This document shows, one piece after another, positions 6,924 through 14,227 of a DNA stretch of 14,621 bases. A program made the translations under genes and the position numbers. Numbering within the stretch: position 1 is the stretch's first letter; each line of letters begins with the position of its first letter. The stretch is from an uncultured Clostridia bacterium (GTDB taxonomy: Bacteria > Bacillota > Clostridia > Peptostreptococcales > Anaerovoracaceae), in assembly GCA_938034165.1 (NCBI GenBank), contig CALHKP010000027.1, positions 1 to 14,621 on the forward strand. The letters run 5' to 3'. The notes beneath the pieces were generated by a model. The model was given only the letters and a program-made list of their open reading frames with translations, did no database searches and had not been told where the DNA came from.

Positions 6924-7054
6924 ATGCCTAACCGACCCCAAGTGCCATGTTAGTTGCGGCTAACCACCCCCCAAGTACTGAGTTAGTTATGTCTAACCAT
7001 TCCCGAGGGTCGAGTTATCATGCCTAACCGACCCCCAAGGACTAAGTTAGGCAT
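6924..7054 (+). repeat. Four degenerate tandem repeats of about 32 nt with CTAACC/GTTAG arms
   Basis: The units are 6924-6955, 6956-6988, 6989-7019 and 7020-7054. Each runs roughly (A)TGCCTAACC-GACCCCCAAG-N-GAGTTAG. The last can fold with a perfect 9-bp stem (ATGCCTAAC 7020-7028 with GTTAGGCAT 7046-7054). Across unit junctions the arms form GTTAG-N6-CTAAC palindromes at 6949-6964 and 6982-6997. The same motifs recur near the right end of the window. There is no spacer diversity or conserved repeat length that would suggest CRISPR. Confidence 0.75.
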
Positions 7055-7059
7055 AAAGA

Positions 7060-7095
7060 AAACCCCGTGTCCGGCACGGGGTTTGGAATTTTTTT
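7060..7095. terminator. Bidirectional terminator between convergent transcription units
   Basis: AAACCCCGTG (7060-7069) pairs perfectly with CACGGGGTTT (7075-7084) around TCCGG. On the plus strand a run of seven T's follows at 7089-7095. On the minus strand the hairpin is followed by TTTTCTTTA. It can end the minus-strand UPF0210 operon and the plus-strand exporter transcript. Confidence 0.9.
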
Positions 7096-8452
7096 AGTTT
7101 TTCAGGCTCTGGAGTGGGGCAGGAATTCTTCCACCTCTGTTAATCATCTTCGCAGGTGATTTGTCTCTGAGCTTCATTACAGGGCCGTATCCCAGAAGGC
7201 CACCGAAGTTTAGTTCTTCGCCTTCTTTCAGGCCAATGGCAGGGATTACTCTTACTGCTGTTGTCTTGGAGTTAACCATACCGATTGCAGCTTCGTCAGC
7301 GATTATAGCTGAGATAACTTCTGAAGTTGTATCTCCCGGAATGATAATCATATCAAGACCTACAGAACATACTGCAGTCATAGCTTCCAGCTTTTCGATT
7401 GACAGAGTTCCTTCGCGAGCTGCATCTATCATGCCGGCGTCTTCGCTGACAGGAATGAAAGCTCCAGAAAGGCCGCCAACTGAAGAAGAAGCCATTACTC
7501 CGCCTTTCTTTACGGCGTCGTTTAACATGGCAAGAGCTGCTGTTGTTCCGTGGGCACCGCACTGTTCAAGTCCGATTTCCTCAAGGATATGAGCAACAGA
7601 GTCACCGATTGCAGGTGTAGGTGCCAGTGAAAGGTCAACTATACCAAATGGAACTCCCAGCATTTCAGCAGCTTCGGAGCCTACCAGCTGACCGACTCTT
7701 GTAATCTTGAATGCAGTCTTTTTGATTGCCTCTGCAACTACATTGAGTGGTGCATCGTCAGGCATCTTCTGAAGAACAGAACGAACAACACCCGGGCCGG
7801 AAACGCCCACGCTGATAACACAGTCAGCTTCGCCGACTCCGTGGAAGGCACCTGCCATAAACGGATTGTCTTCTACAGCATTACAGAATACAACAAGCTT
7901 TGCAGCACCCAAGCACTGGTTGTCCTGGGTAAGCTCTGATGCTTCGCGAACTTTCTGTCCCATAATCTTTACGGCATCCATGTTGATACCTGCTTTTGTT
8001 GAACCGATATTTACTGATGAACATACGATGTCAGTTTCTGCAAGAGCTCTCGGGATTGATTCGATAAGCTCCATGTCGCCGGCACTGAAACCCTTCTGAA
8101 CTAGGGCAGAGTATCCGCCGATAAAGTTAACACCTACTGCATGAGCAGCTTTGTCCAGCGTCTTTGCATATTTTACAGGGTCTCCGCCGGAAACGCCTGC
8201 CAGCATTGCTATAGGGGTTACGGAAATTCTCTTATTTACGATTGGAATTCCGTATTTCTTTTCGAGAAATTCACCTGTCTTAACTAGATCCTTTGCAAGA
8301 CGTGTAATCTTTGCGTAGACCTTTTCGCAGGATTTGTCAATATCACTGTCTGCACAATCTACAAGAGAGATACCCATTGTAATTGTTCTGATATCGAGAT
8401 TTTCTTCTTGTATCATGGTTATGGTTTCCATGATATCGCTCATATTTAACAT
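7094..8452 (-). CDS. UPF0210 (DUF711, PFL-like fold) family protein
   Basis: This 452-aa protein has the usual full length of UPF0210. The N-terminus (METITMIQEENLDIRTITMGISLVDC), the Gly-rich core (VSGPGVVRS and HGTTAALAMLNDAVKKGG) and the C-terminus (INRGGRIPAPLQSLKN) are family hallmarks. The biochemical role is not established. The fold is described as related to pyruvate formate-lyase, but I see no glycyl-radical loop of the RVSGY type, so a glycyl-radical activity is not supported. It lies 44 nt downstream of the ACT-domain gene, a pairing conserved in Firmicutes, which suggests the ACT protein senses a ligand for it. Start ATG 8452 has AAAGGA about 8 nt upstream. The gene ends inside the T-run of the bidirectional terminator. 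Confidence 0.93.
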   Translation of the reverse strand: MLNMSDIMETITMIQEENLDIRTITMGISLVDCADSDIDKSCEKVYAKITRLAKDLVKTGEFLEKKYGIPIVNKRISVTPIAMLAGVSGGDPVKYAKTLDKAAHAVGVNFIGGYSALVQKGFSAGDMELIESIPRALAETDIVCSSVNIGSTKAGINMDAVKIMGQKVREASELTQDNQCLGAAKLVVFCNAVEDNPFMAGAFHGVGEADCVISVGVSGPGVVRSVLQKMPDDAPLNVVAEAIKKTAFKITRVGQLVGSEAAEMLGVPFGIVDLSLAPTPAIGDSVAHILEEIGLEQCGAHGTTAALAMLNDAVKKGGVMASSSVGGLSGAFIPVSEDAGMIDAAREGTLSIEKLEAMTAVCSVGLDMIIIPGDTTSEVISAIIADEAAIGMVNSKTTAVRVIPAIGLKEGEELNFGGLLGYGPVMKLRDKSPAKMINRGGRIPAPLQSLKN

Positions 8453-8496
8453 AATCTCATCCTTTCGCTTATATAATTCCGGTTGCTTTGCAATGA

Positions 8497-8772
8497 CTAG
8501 ATTCTGTGCATAGAATCAAAGATGTTTTCGTGCATTACATGAACTTTCATTCCCGGTGAAGCTTCTGATATAGCTACCTGCATTTCATCAATCTGCATAT
8601 TGGCTTCGGAAATATCTACAATCATAATCATACAGAAAAATTCTTCCAGTACGGACTGAGTTACTTCTATAACATTTGCATTTGCCTTTGCGCAAGCTGC
8701 TGAAACCCCTGCAAGGATTCCCACACTGTCTTTACCTACAACAGTCACTACTGCTCTTGATTTCTTATTCAT
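8497..8772 (-). CDS. ACT-domain protein, UPF0237 family
   Basis: This 91-aa protein is a single ACT domain: KKSRAVVTVVGKDSVGILAGVSAACAKANANVIEVTQSVL, then EEFFCMIMIVDIS. ACT domains bind small ligands, usually amino acids, at dimer interfaces and act as regulatory modules. The VVGKDSVGILAGVSAA loop is the expected ligand-site region. The start overlaps the radical SAM stop by 8 nt and has AAAGGAG just upstream inside that gene, so translation is likely coupled. It is followed by its usual partner, UPF0210. The regulated activity is unknown. Confidence 0.93.
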   Translation of the reverse strand: MNKKSRAVVTVVGKDSVGILAGVSAACAKANANVIEVTQSVLEEFFCMIMIVDISEANMQIDEMQVAISEASPGMKVHVMHENIFDSMHRI

Positions 8773-9838
8773 AATAATCTCCTTTAAAATTTATTTTGAA
8801 TTGTCCATTAGCTAAATTATTGTCTACTTTATATAATATGTTAAGCTGTGGGTATTTAGCAAGAAAATATTTTTTGTTTTCTGAAGAATTTCCTATCATA
8901 TTGGAAAACCAAGCGGAATTTGAGAAAATGTCAACCTTTATTCTGGATTTTTCCTTATTTTGTTCGTAATAGAACAAAGCTTCGAAAAGTTTCTCTGTAA
9001 GAAGTTCTTCTATTCTCTCCCTTGCGATAGCTCCCTCCACCAGCTGACGAAATGCGGGATGGTAGGTACCTCCGTTTATAAAGCCGCCTTCTTTTATAAG
9101 ATCTGTGCTCTTAAGGCCCACTCTCATTATATTGATTCCGGCATTGTCGAGAATTTTGTACATTTCCTTTGTTCGGAAAACTGCCTCCTCACGGGACAGT
9201 GGTTCGTATTCTCCACGCTTGTATTGATTGTAGAGCTCAGTATCGTCAATTACAATTGTGGGATAAAGTCTTGCCAGGGAAGGCGCTATCTTTACTGTTT
9301 CTTTGGCAGAGTAAAGACATGTTTCGAGGCTATCTCCCGGAAGGCCTATCATAAGCTGTATTCCAAGTTCAAATCCATAATCTTTTATCATCTGAGAGCT
9401 TCTGTAAACTATGCTGCTGTCGTGACCCCTGTTGGAAAGTTCAAGAACTCTGTCATCAAAGGATTGAACACCAAGTTCAATGGTGTCTGCGCTGTACTTC
9501 TTGAGATTATCCAGAATTTCCTCGTTTATGTAATCCGGTCTTGTGGACATGTGAATCTTATGGATTCGCCCTGCGTCCTTGTATTCCTTTGCAATTGCAA
9601 GATATTGAGACTGTTCCTCTATGGGAATTCCCGTAAAGCTTCCGCCGAAAAAAGCGACTTCTACAGTTTCCAGTCCCTGGGGCTCAATAGTTTCGAGCCA
9701 GGTGTCTATGGTTGTGTAAACATCATCATAGCTGACAGACTTTTGCTTTGCTGTGATTTTTTTCTGGTTACAGAAAATGCAGTCGTTGGGGCAGCCCTTG
9801 TGAGGGATGAAAATAGGAATTATTGCATGTTTTTTCAT
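8765..9838 (-). CDS. Radical SAM protein, Elp3-like without acetyltransferase domain
   Basis: This is a 357-aa radical S-adenosylmethionine enzyme. The cluster motif CPNDCIFC places cysteines at 16, 20 and 23 (CxxxCxxC). GGSFTG (65-70) is the SAM-binding GGE-like motif, and STRPD (98-102), ELGVQS (121-126) and QLMIGLPG (161-168) match the Elp3/COG1243 radical SAM core. The protein is too short to carry the C-terminal GNAT domain of true Elp3. The substrate is unknown; a tRNA or cofactor modification is possible by analogy only. It starts 29 nt after the GME-fold gene. The AGGAG-like site lies about 16 nt before ATG 9838, which is unusually far, yet no alternative in-frame start is seen. It is third from the end of the operon and overlaps the ACT gene. 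Confidence 0.88.
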   Translation of the reverse strand: MKKHAIIPIFIPHKGCPNDCIFCNQKKITAKQKSVSYDDVYTTIDTWLETIEPQGLETVEVAFFGGSFTGIPIEEQSQYLAIAKEYKDAGRIHKIHMSTRPDYINEEILDNLKKYSADTIELGVQSFDDRVLELSNRGHDSSIVYRSSQMIKDYGFELGIQLMIGLPGDSLETCLYSAKETVKIAPSLARLYPTIVIDDTELYNQYKRGEYEPLSREEAVFRTKEMYKILDNAGINIMRVGLKSTDLIKEGGFINGGTYHPAFRQLVEGAIARERIEELLTEKLFEALFYYEQNKEKSRIKVDIFSNSAWFSNMIGNSSENKKYFLAKYPQLNILYKVDNNLANGQFKINFKGDYYE

Positions 9839-9867
9839 CTGGGTTTTGCGAGTTCTCCTTTCTGTAG

Positions 9868-10515
9868 TTACAGTATTGAACCTATATCCGTAAGCTCGTA
9901 CTGCTCAAAGTATTTTACGAAAAGTCCTTTGGATTCGACAAATTGGACTATTTTTTCGAAATCGGGGTGGGCTGACAGTTTACCGTTGAATATGATTTCG
10001 TTTCCGATTCTGCCGGAGGCTCCGCCGATAAATCCCGTATCATATCCGTCAAGACGAACAAAGCCGGGACGAACCAAACATACATCCAGCTCCGGATAAG
10101 CACTGCAAGCTGCCGCAATTCCTTTGTCATAAGTAATTATCGATGTTTCGTTGACGACAACTATACTGCACTTCGTGTAGCCCTGTCTGACGTGAATAAT
10201 CTCCATTCCCATGGCCTTTGCTTCTTGCAGAAGCTGGGGGTTTGTGAGTTTCGTGTTGTGAATAAAATATTTTCCAGTGCACGCTGCATTAAATGCCACA
10301 TCTCCGGGATAGTAGTAATCCAAATCCTCTTTTTGGGCAAAAAATATGGGATCAGTCTTGTGATAGCCCATTCTGCAGAGGAAAATGTCAGGGTGATTGG
10401 AAATTCCCTTATCCACAATATTGTCGGAAGAAATGCTTCTGATTCTGCAGCCTTTTTCCTTTAGATAATCTATTAAAATTTTGTTTGCGTCTTTTGATAT
10501 ATATGTAGTATTCAT
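9868..10515 (-). CDS. Probable GME-fold protein (DUF6873-like), function unknown
   Basis: This soluble protein of 215 aa has no signal peptide or membrane segment. Recognisable blocks are ISNHPDIFLCRMG (38-50), YYPGDVAFNAACTG (68-81), HVRQGYTKCSIVVV (108-121), TYDKGIAAAC (128-137) and GFIGGASGRIG (161-171). The text resembles clostridial proteins annotated as DUF6873, with a guanidine-modifying-enzyme (pentein) beta-propeller fold; I recall this name from memory and it needs a profile search. The classical catalytic Cys near the C-terminus of arginine deiminase-like enzymes is not evident. It is the first gene of a four-gene minus-strand operon. There is no ribosome binding site before ATG 10515, and the -10 box sits 7 nt upstream, so its mRNA is probably leaderless. 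Confidence 0.7.
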   Translation of the reverse strand: MNTTYISKDANKILIDYLKEKGCRIRSISSDNIVDKGISNHPDIFLCRMGYHKTDPIFFAQKEDLDYYYPGDVAFNAACTGKYFIHNTKLTNPQLLQEAKAMGMEIIHVRQGYTKCSIVVVNETSIITYDKGIAAACSAYPELDVCLVRPGFVRLDGYDTGFIGGASGRIGNEIIFNGKLSAHPDFEKIVQFVESKGLFVKYFEQYELTDIGSIL

Positions 10516-10522
10516 AAACTAA

Positions 10523-10552
10523 ATTATACTACAAACGGAAGGCCTTTGTGAA
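10523..10552 (-). promoter_or_regulatory. Promoter of the GME/radical SAM/ACT/UPF0210 operon (leaderless)
   Basis: On the minus strand, -35 TTCACA (10552-10547) and a perfect -10 TATAAT (10528-10523) are separated by 18 nt. Only 7 nt separate the -10 from ATG 10515, so transcription would start at or next to the ATG. No Shine-Dalgarno sequence exists in the gap. The -35 hexamer lies inside the first 46-nt repeat. Confidence 0.7.
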
Positions 10553-10650
10553 GTCTTCCGGAACCAAAGCCTCTTATCCCCGGGAAGGCCTTTGTGAAGT
10601 CTCTCAAGACCAAAGCCTCTTACCTTGGGGGTGTGAAGCATTCCGGAACC
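10537..10650. repeat. Tandem 46-nt repeats, two full copies and one partial
   Basis: Copy 1 (10537-10582) and copy 2 (10583-10628) both begin GGAAGGCCTTTGTGAAGTC and both contain ACCAAAGCCTCTTA. A partial third copy at 10632-10650 matches the middle of copy 1 (TGTGAAG, then TTCCGGAACC) at 17 of 19 positions. Within each full copy AGGCCTTTG can pair with CAAAGCCT with one bulge. On the minus strand every copy carries TTCACA; the first serves as the likely -35 of the minus-strand operon. Confidence 0.85.
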
Positions 10651-10668
10651 GGGGTCATTTCCCCCGTG

Positions 10669-10684
10669 GCAGGTTTTGACCTGC
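10669..10684 (+). repeat. Small perfect hairpin between divergent promoters
   Basis: GCAGGT (10669-10674) pairs with ACCTGC (10679-10684) around TTTG. It lies upstream of the gltX -35 and could be a protein-binding site; no function is shown. Confidence 0.45.
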
Positions 10685-10731
10685 GTTTGAATTTTGTTTG
10701 GGTCTTGAGTTGAATTTTGGCTATGAATTTC

Positions 10732-10761
10732 TTGAAAAAGGTAGCCGTTCCATTATATAAT
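10732..10761 (+). promoter_or_regulatory. gltX promoter
   Basis: TTGAAA (10732-10737), an 18-nt spacer and a perfect TATAAT (10756-10761) are present. The start should be near 10768, where a small hairpin (AAGGTAT 10767-10773 with ATACCTT 10778-10784) would open the leader. No T-box conserved sequence was found, so tRNA-sensing attenuation is not supported. Confidence 0.75.
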
Positions 10762-10819
10762 TAAATAAGGTATGTAAATACCTTTTAGAAGAAAATAACC
10801 AAAATGGAGGAATTGAATA

Positions 10820-12475
10820 ATGGATTACAAAAAGCTGGCAGAACTGCTTTTTCCAAATGTAGATAAGACACCGGAGGATTACGAGGCAATGTATCCGGCA
10901 AGAGAGCTTCCGGAAGGAGCCAAGGTAACACGTCTGGGACCAAGCCCTACAGGCTTTATCCATCTGGGAAACCTGTATGGTGCCTTTGTTGACGAAAGAC
11001 TTGCTCACCAGTCAGGCGGAACTTTTTATCTTAGAATAGAAGACACTGACGACAAGAGATACGTGGAAGGCGCAGTTGAAATCATAATCAACTCACTGAA
11101 GTTTTTCGGTATCAACTTTGATGAGGGGGCAGGCCTGGACGGTGACACAGGAAACTACGGAAGCTACACTCAGAGCGAAAGAGGAGAAATCTACAGATGT
11201 TTCGCAAAGCAGTTGGTGGAAGAGGGAAAAGCTTACCCTTGCTTCTTAACTGAAGAGGAAATCGCAGAAATCAGAGAAGGTCAGGAAAGGGCAAAGGCAA
11301 ATCCGGGAATCTACGGAGAATATGCAAAGAGCAGAAATCTGACATTAGAAGAAATCGAAGAAAATCTAAAAGCCGGAAAACCATATGTTGTAAGACTTCT
11401 TTCAACAGGAAATCCTGATCAGACATCAGAAAACGTAAGAAGAGTCAGCGTGAATGATGCAATCAGAGGAGTTTTGAGCATGCCGGAAAATTTCCAGGAT
11501 GTAGTAATTCTCAAGGCTACCGGAATTCCGACTTACCACTTCGCACATGTAGTGGATGACCACCTTATGAGAACTACTCACGTTGTAAGAGGGGCAGAGT
11601 GGCTGCCTTCACTTCCTATACACGTAGAACTGTTCGAAAAGATGGGCTGGGACGCACCGGTATACTGCCACACTGCCCAGCTGATGAAACTGGACGAAGA
11701 AGGCAACAAGAGAAAGCTTTCCAAGAGAAAGGATCCTGAGCTTTCACTTGACTATTACAGAAATCAGGGATATCATCCTGATGCCGTAAGAGAATATCTC
11801 CTTACTATCCTGAACTCAAACTTTGAGGAATGGAGAATGGAAAACCCTGATGCACCGATTGACGAATTCGAATTTACTACAGAAAAAATGAGCAACTCAG
11901 GTGCTTTGTTCGATCTTAACAAGTTAAATGACATCAGCAAAGACGTTCTTCTCAAGATTCCTGCAGCGAAGCTTTACGACTTCCTCAAGAACTGGGCAGA
12001 AGAATTCAAACCTGAGGTTATGTACATTTTCGAAAACAGAGAGTATCTGGAAAAAATCCTTGACTTGGGCAGAAATGACAACAAGCCAAGAAAAGACTTT
12101 GTATATGCACAGCAGATGATAGAATTTATCAGCTACTTCTTCGATGAAATGTTCGTAAGAGAAGACGAAATGCCTCAGGAAGCTGCGGCAGATCAGAAGG
12201 AAATCCTAAAGGCTTACCTCGAAAGCTACGACCACAGTGACGATCAGAGCCAGTGGTTCGGCAAAATCAGACAGATTGCAGAGGATATGGGATATGCAGC
12301 AAAACCGAAGGATTACAAGAAGCATCCGGAAGAATACAAAGGACATGTAGGTCACGTAAGTACAGTTATCAGAATTGCCCTTATGGGACGCAGCCAGTCA
12401 CCTGACGTATGGGAAATCCAGCAGATTATGGGTGAGGAAAAGACAAGAAAAAGAATCGAAGAGTGCATGAACTAA
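10820..12475 (+). CDS. gltX: Glutamyl-tRNA synthetase (clostridial long form)
   Basis: This class I aminoacyl-tRNA synthetase charges tRNA-Glu, and possibly tRNA-Gln, with glutamate. The ATP-binding motifs are visible: PSPTGFIHLGN at 41-51 (the HIGH motif as HLGN) and KLSKR at 299-303 (the KMSKS motif). YLRIEDTD, CHTAQLMKLDEEGNKRKLSK and the GAEWLPSLPIHVEL block support GlxRS of the bacterial GluRS type rather than GlnRS. The length of 551 aa exceeds the usual roughly 480 because of an N-terminal segment of about 35 residues (ELLFPNVDKTPEDYEAMYPAREL) and a longer C-terminal anticodon-binding part, as in clostridial enzymes. ATG 10820 has GGAGG at 10806-10810, 9 nt upstream. Whether it is non-discriminating cannot be decided here. 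The 3' end is partly duplicated downstream. Confidence 0.95.
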   Translation: MDYKKLAELLFPNVDKTPEDYEAMYPARELPEGAKVTRLGPSPTGFIHLGNLYGAFVDERLAHQSGGTFYLRIEDTDDKRYVEGAVEIIINSLKFFGINFDEGAGLDGDTGNYGSYTQSERGEIYRCFAKQLVEEGKAYPCFLTEEEIAEIREGQERAKANPGIYGEYAKSRNLTLEEIEENLKAGKPYVVRLLSTGNPDQTSENVRRVSVNDAIRGVLSMPENFQDVVILKATGIPTYHFAHVVDDHLMRTTHVVRGAEWLPSLPIHVELFEKMGWDAPVYCHTAQLMKLDEEGNKRKLSKRKDPELSLDYYRNQGYHPDAVREYLLTILNSNFEEWRMENPDAPIDEFEFTTEKMSNSGALFDLNKLNDISKDVLLKIPAAKLYDFLKNWAEEFKPEVMYIFENREYLEKILDLGRNDNKPRKDFVYAQQMIEFISYFFDEMFVREDEMPQEAAADQKEILKAYLESYDHSDDQSQWFGKIRQIAEDMGYAAKPKDYKKHPEEYKGHVGHVSTVIRIALMGRSQSPDVWEIQQIMGEEKTRKRIEECMN

Positions 12476-12569
12476 TCGAAAATTTGAATGCATATAACCA
12501 AATGCTGGGACATGAAGACCCGGGAGCAACTTGTGCATGAACTAATTGGAAATTTGAATGAATATAACC
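12463..12569 (+). repeat. Duplicated gltX 3' end (two 37-nt copies, 70 nt apart)
   Basis: The 37 nt at 12463-12499 include the last codons and stop of gltX. They recur at 12533-12569 with only three mismatches (34 of 37 identical). The intervening 33 nt are not repeated. The second copy leads straight into the terminator stem, while the first is cut off at the same point. This looks like a duplication or insertion that separated gltX from its original terminator. Confidence 0.85.
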
Positions 12570-12608
12570 GCATAGGCCGTAGAATTTCAACGGTTGGTGC
12601 GGTTTTTT
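12566..12608 (+). terminator. gltX terminator
   Basis: AACCGCA (12566-12572) pairs with TGCGGTT (12598-12604), with an inner CCGT/ACGG pairing possible, and six T's follow within 12603-12608. It lies about 90 nt after the gltX stop because of the duplicated segment. Confidence 0.8.
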
Positions 12609-12662
12609 CGTACCTGAAGTTTTTGAATAAAATTTGTACAAAGAACAAAATAAAAACATTAC

Positions 12663-12691
12663 TTGATTAAAATATGTCAGCATGATATAAT
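12663..12691 (+). promoter_or_regulatory. Promoter of the AGCS symporter gene
   Basis: TTGATT (12663-12668), a 17-nt spacer and TATAAT (12686-12691) are present, the latter extended by TGA to TGATATAAT exactly as at the exporter promoter. The predicted leader is about 57 nt, ending in GAGGAG at 12741-12746. Confidence 0.8.
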
Positions 12692-12754
12692 TTTGGTGTT
12701 GTATGACAGTATACATGGATTTTATTTTTTATTATTTAATGAGGAGAATTTATT

Positions 12755-14161
12755 ATGAGCGCATTTGTAGATCGTATCACAGAAGTATCAGGTGCCATAA
12801 GTGACTGGACTTACAGTAACGTACTGTTCTGGGTCCTGATTATCGCAGGCCTGTTCTTCACATTCAAGACAAAATTTGTTCAGATCAGACTGTTTCCTGA
12901 AGGAATCAGAGTGCTGACAGAAAAGAGCCATGACGGCGGTATTTCGTCATTCCAGGCTCTCATGATTGCTACAGCATCAAGAGTAGGTACAGGTAACATT
13001 GCAGGTATAGCAACAGCTATCGTATTCGGTGGCCCGGGTGCAGTATTCTGGATGTGGATTATGGCAATTATCGGCGGAGCATCAGCATTCGTTGAGTCAA
13101 CTCTTGCTCAGATTTACAAGCAGAGAGAAGGCGAAATCTTCAAGGGCGGTCCTGCTTACTATATCGAAAGAGCATTACATGCAAGATGGCTTGGAATTAT
13201 CTTTTCAATCATCCTAATTGTAACTTATGCATTCGGATTTAACGGACTTCAGTCATTTAACATTGCTTCCGCATTTGAAACATATGCAGGAGACAGCTAC
13301 AGAATTGTTGCTATCATCACAGGTATCGTTGTTGCTGCCGTTGCTGCTGTTATCTTCTTCGGAGGAGCACAGAAAGTCAGCAAGGTTTCATCAGTACTGG
13401 TTCCGATCATGGCTGTTATTTACATCCTGATGGGTCTGATTATGACATTTGTTCACATCAAGGATCTTCCTGCAATCTTTGGAATTATTTTCCGCGAAGC
13501 ATTTGACTTCGAAGCAATCTTTGGCGGATTCGCAGGTTCATGTATGGTATGGGGAATCAAGAGAGGTCTGTTCAGTAACGAAGCAGGTATGGGTTCCGCC
13601 CCAAACGCAGCAGCTGCTGCAGATGTAAGCCATCCTGTAAAACAGGGTCTTGTACAGGTTGTTTCAGTATTTATCGATACTATCATCATCTGTTCAACAA
13701 CAGTATTCATCGTTCTTTCAGCTGACGTTTACAAGACAGGCGGAGAACTGAACGGTATTCCGCTAGTACAGGAATCAGTAAGAACAGTATTTGGTGATTT
13801 CGGCGTAGGCGTTATCACAGTAGCTGTAGTTCTGTTCGCATTTACATCACTTATCGGTAACTACTTCTATGCAGAGTTCAACATCAGATTTATCAGCGAA
13901 AGCCCTGCACTGATGTTCGTATTCAGACTTGCAGCTGTAGCTATGGTATTCATAGGTGCCAATGCCAGCCTTCCACTTGCATGGAACATGGCAGACATCC
14001 TGATGGCAGCTATGGCATTCGTAAACCTTGTAGCAATCGTATTACTTTGCAACACAGCCAAGAAAGCTCTGGACGACTACTGCAAGCAGAAAAAAGAAGG
14101 CAAGGATCCTGTATTTAAGGCAGAAAATATCGGTCTTACAGATACAGACTGCTGGAAATAA
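12755..14161 (+). CDS. Sodium:alanine/glycine symporter, AGCS family
   Basis: This 468-aa polytopic membrane protein belongs to the alanine or glycine:cation symporter family and takes up small neutral amino acids with Na+. Family signatures are ATASRVGTGNIAGIATAI (72-89), followed by FGGPGAVFWMWIMAIIG, and NEAGMGSAPNAAAAADVSHPVKQG from residue 275. About ten hydrophobic segments are evident, and the C-terminus is short, charged and cytoplasmic. ATG 12755 has GAGGAG 8 nt upstream. The gene is monocistronic, with its own promoter and terminator. Alanine versus glycine (or glutamine, as for some AlsT proteins) cannot be resolved from sequence, so no symbol is given. There is no functional link to gltX beyond adjacency. 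Confidence 0.94.
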   Translation: MSAFVDRITEVSGAISDWTYSNVLFWVLIIAGLFFTFKTKFVQIRLFPEGIRVLTEKSHDGGISSFQALMIATASRVGTGNIAGIATAIVFGGPGAVFWMWIMAIIGGASAFVESTLAQIYKQREGEIFKGGPAYYIERALHARWLGIIFSIILIVTYAFGFNGLQSFNIASAFETYAGDSYRIVAIITGIVVAAVAAVIFFGGAQKVSKVSSVLVPIMAVIYILMGLIMTFVHIKDLPAIFGIIFREAFDFEAIFGGFAGSCMVWGIKRGLFSNEAGMGSAPNAAAAADVSHPVKQGLVQVVSVFIDTIIICSTTVFIVLSADVYKTGGELNGIPLVQESVRTVFGDFGVGVITVAVVLFAFTSLIGNYFYAEFNIRFISESPALMFVFRLAAVAMVFIGANASLPLAWNMADILMAAMAFVNLVAIVLLCNTAKKALDDYCKQKKEGKDPVFKAENIGLTDTDCWK

Positions 14162-14180
14162 GAAGAACATATTGAAACCC

Positions 14181-14227
14181 AAAGGAGTTATCTCGCTAGC
14201 GTTTAGTTAGAGGGACGCTCCTTTTTT
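14181..14227 (+). terminator. Terminator of the AGCS symporter gene
   Basis: AAAGGAG (14181-14187) pairs with CTCCTTT (14218-14224), and the T-run extends to 14227. The loop is long (30 nt) but may fold further. It is the first T-run hairpin after the stop at 14161. Confidence 0.7.

Noticed and set aside
6924..7054. CRISPR array
   Set aside because: The units are degenerate along their whole length with no constant repeat and unique spacers, and no cas gene is in the window.
7161..7592. Plus-strand 143-codon frame opposite UPF0210
   Set aside because: It is a Pro/Ser/Ala-rich antisense shadow of a conserved gene.
7094..8452. UPF0210 as an active glycyl-radical enzyme with the neighbouring radical SAM as activase
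   Set aside because: No RVSGY-type glycyl-radical loop is visible near the C-terminus, and the neighbour's Elp3-like core does not match activase enzymes.
8960..10099. Long plus-strand open frame of 379 codons opposite the radical SAM and GME-fold genes
   Set aside because: It is antisense to two well-supported genes with recognised motifs, has a Cys/Phe/Ser-rich product typical of shadow frames, and lacks a ribosome site.
10652..10819. T-box riboswitch before gltX
   Set aside because: I found no GGGTGGNACCGCG-like T-box sequence or T-run antiterminator pair between the promoter and the start codon.
12488..12670. 60-codon frame after gltX
   Set aside because: It runs through the duplicated gltX end and the terminator stem and has no ribosome binding site, so it is explained by the duplication.
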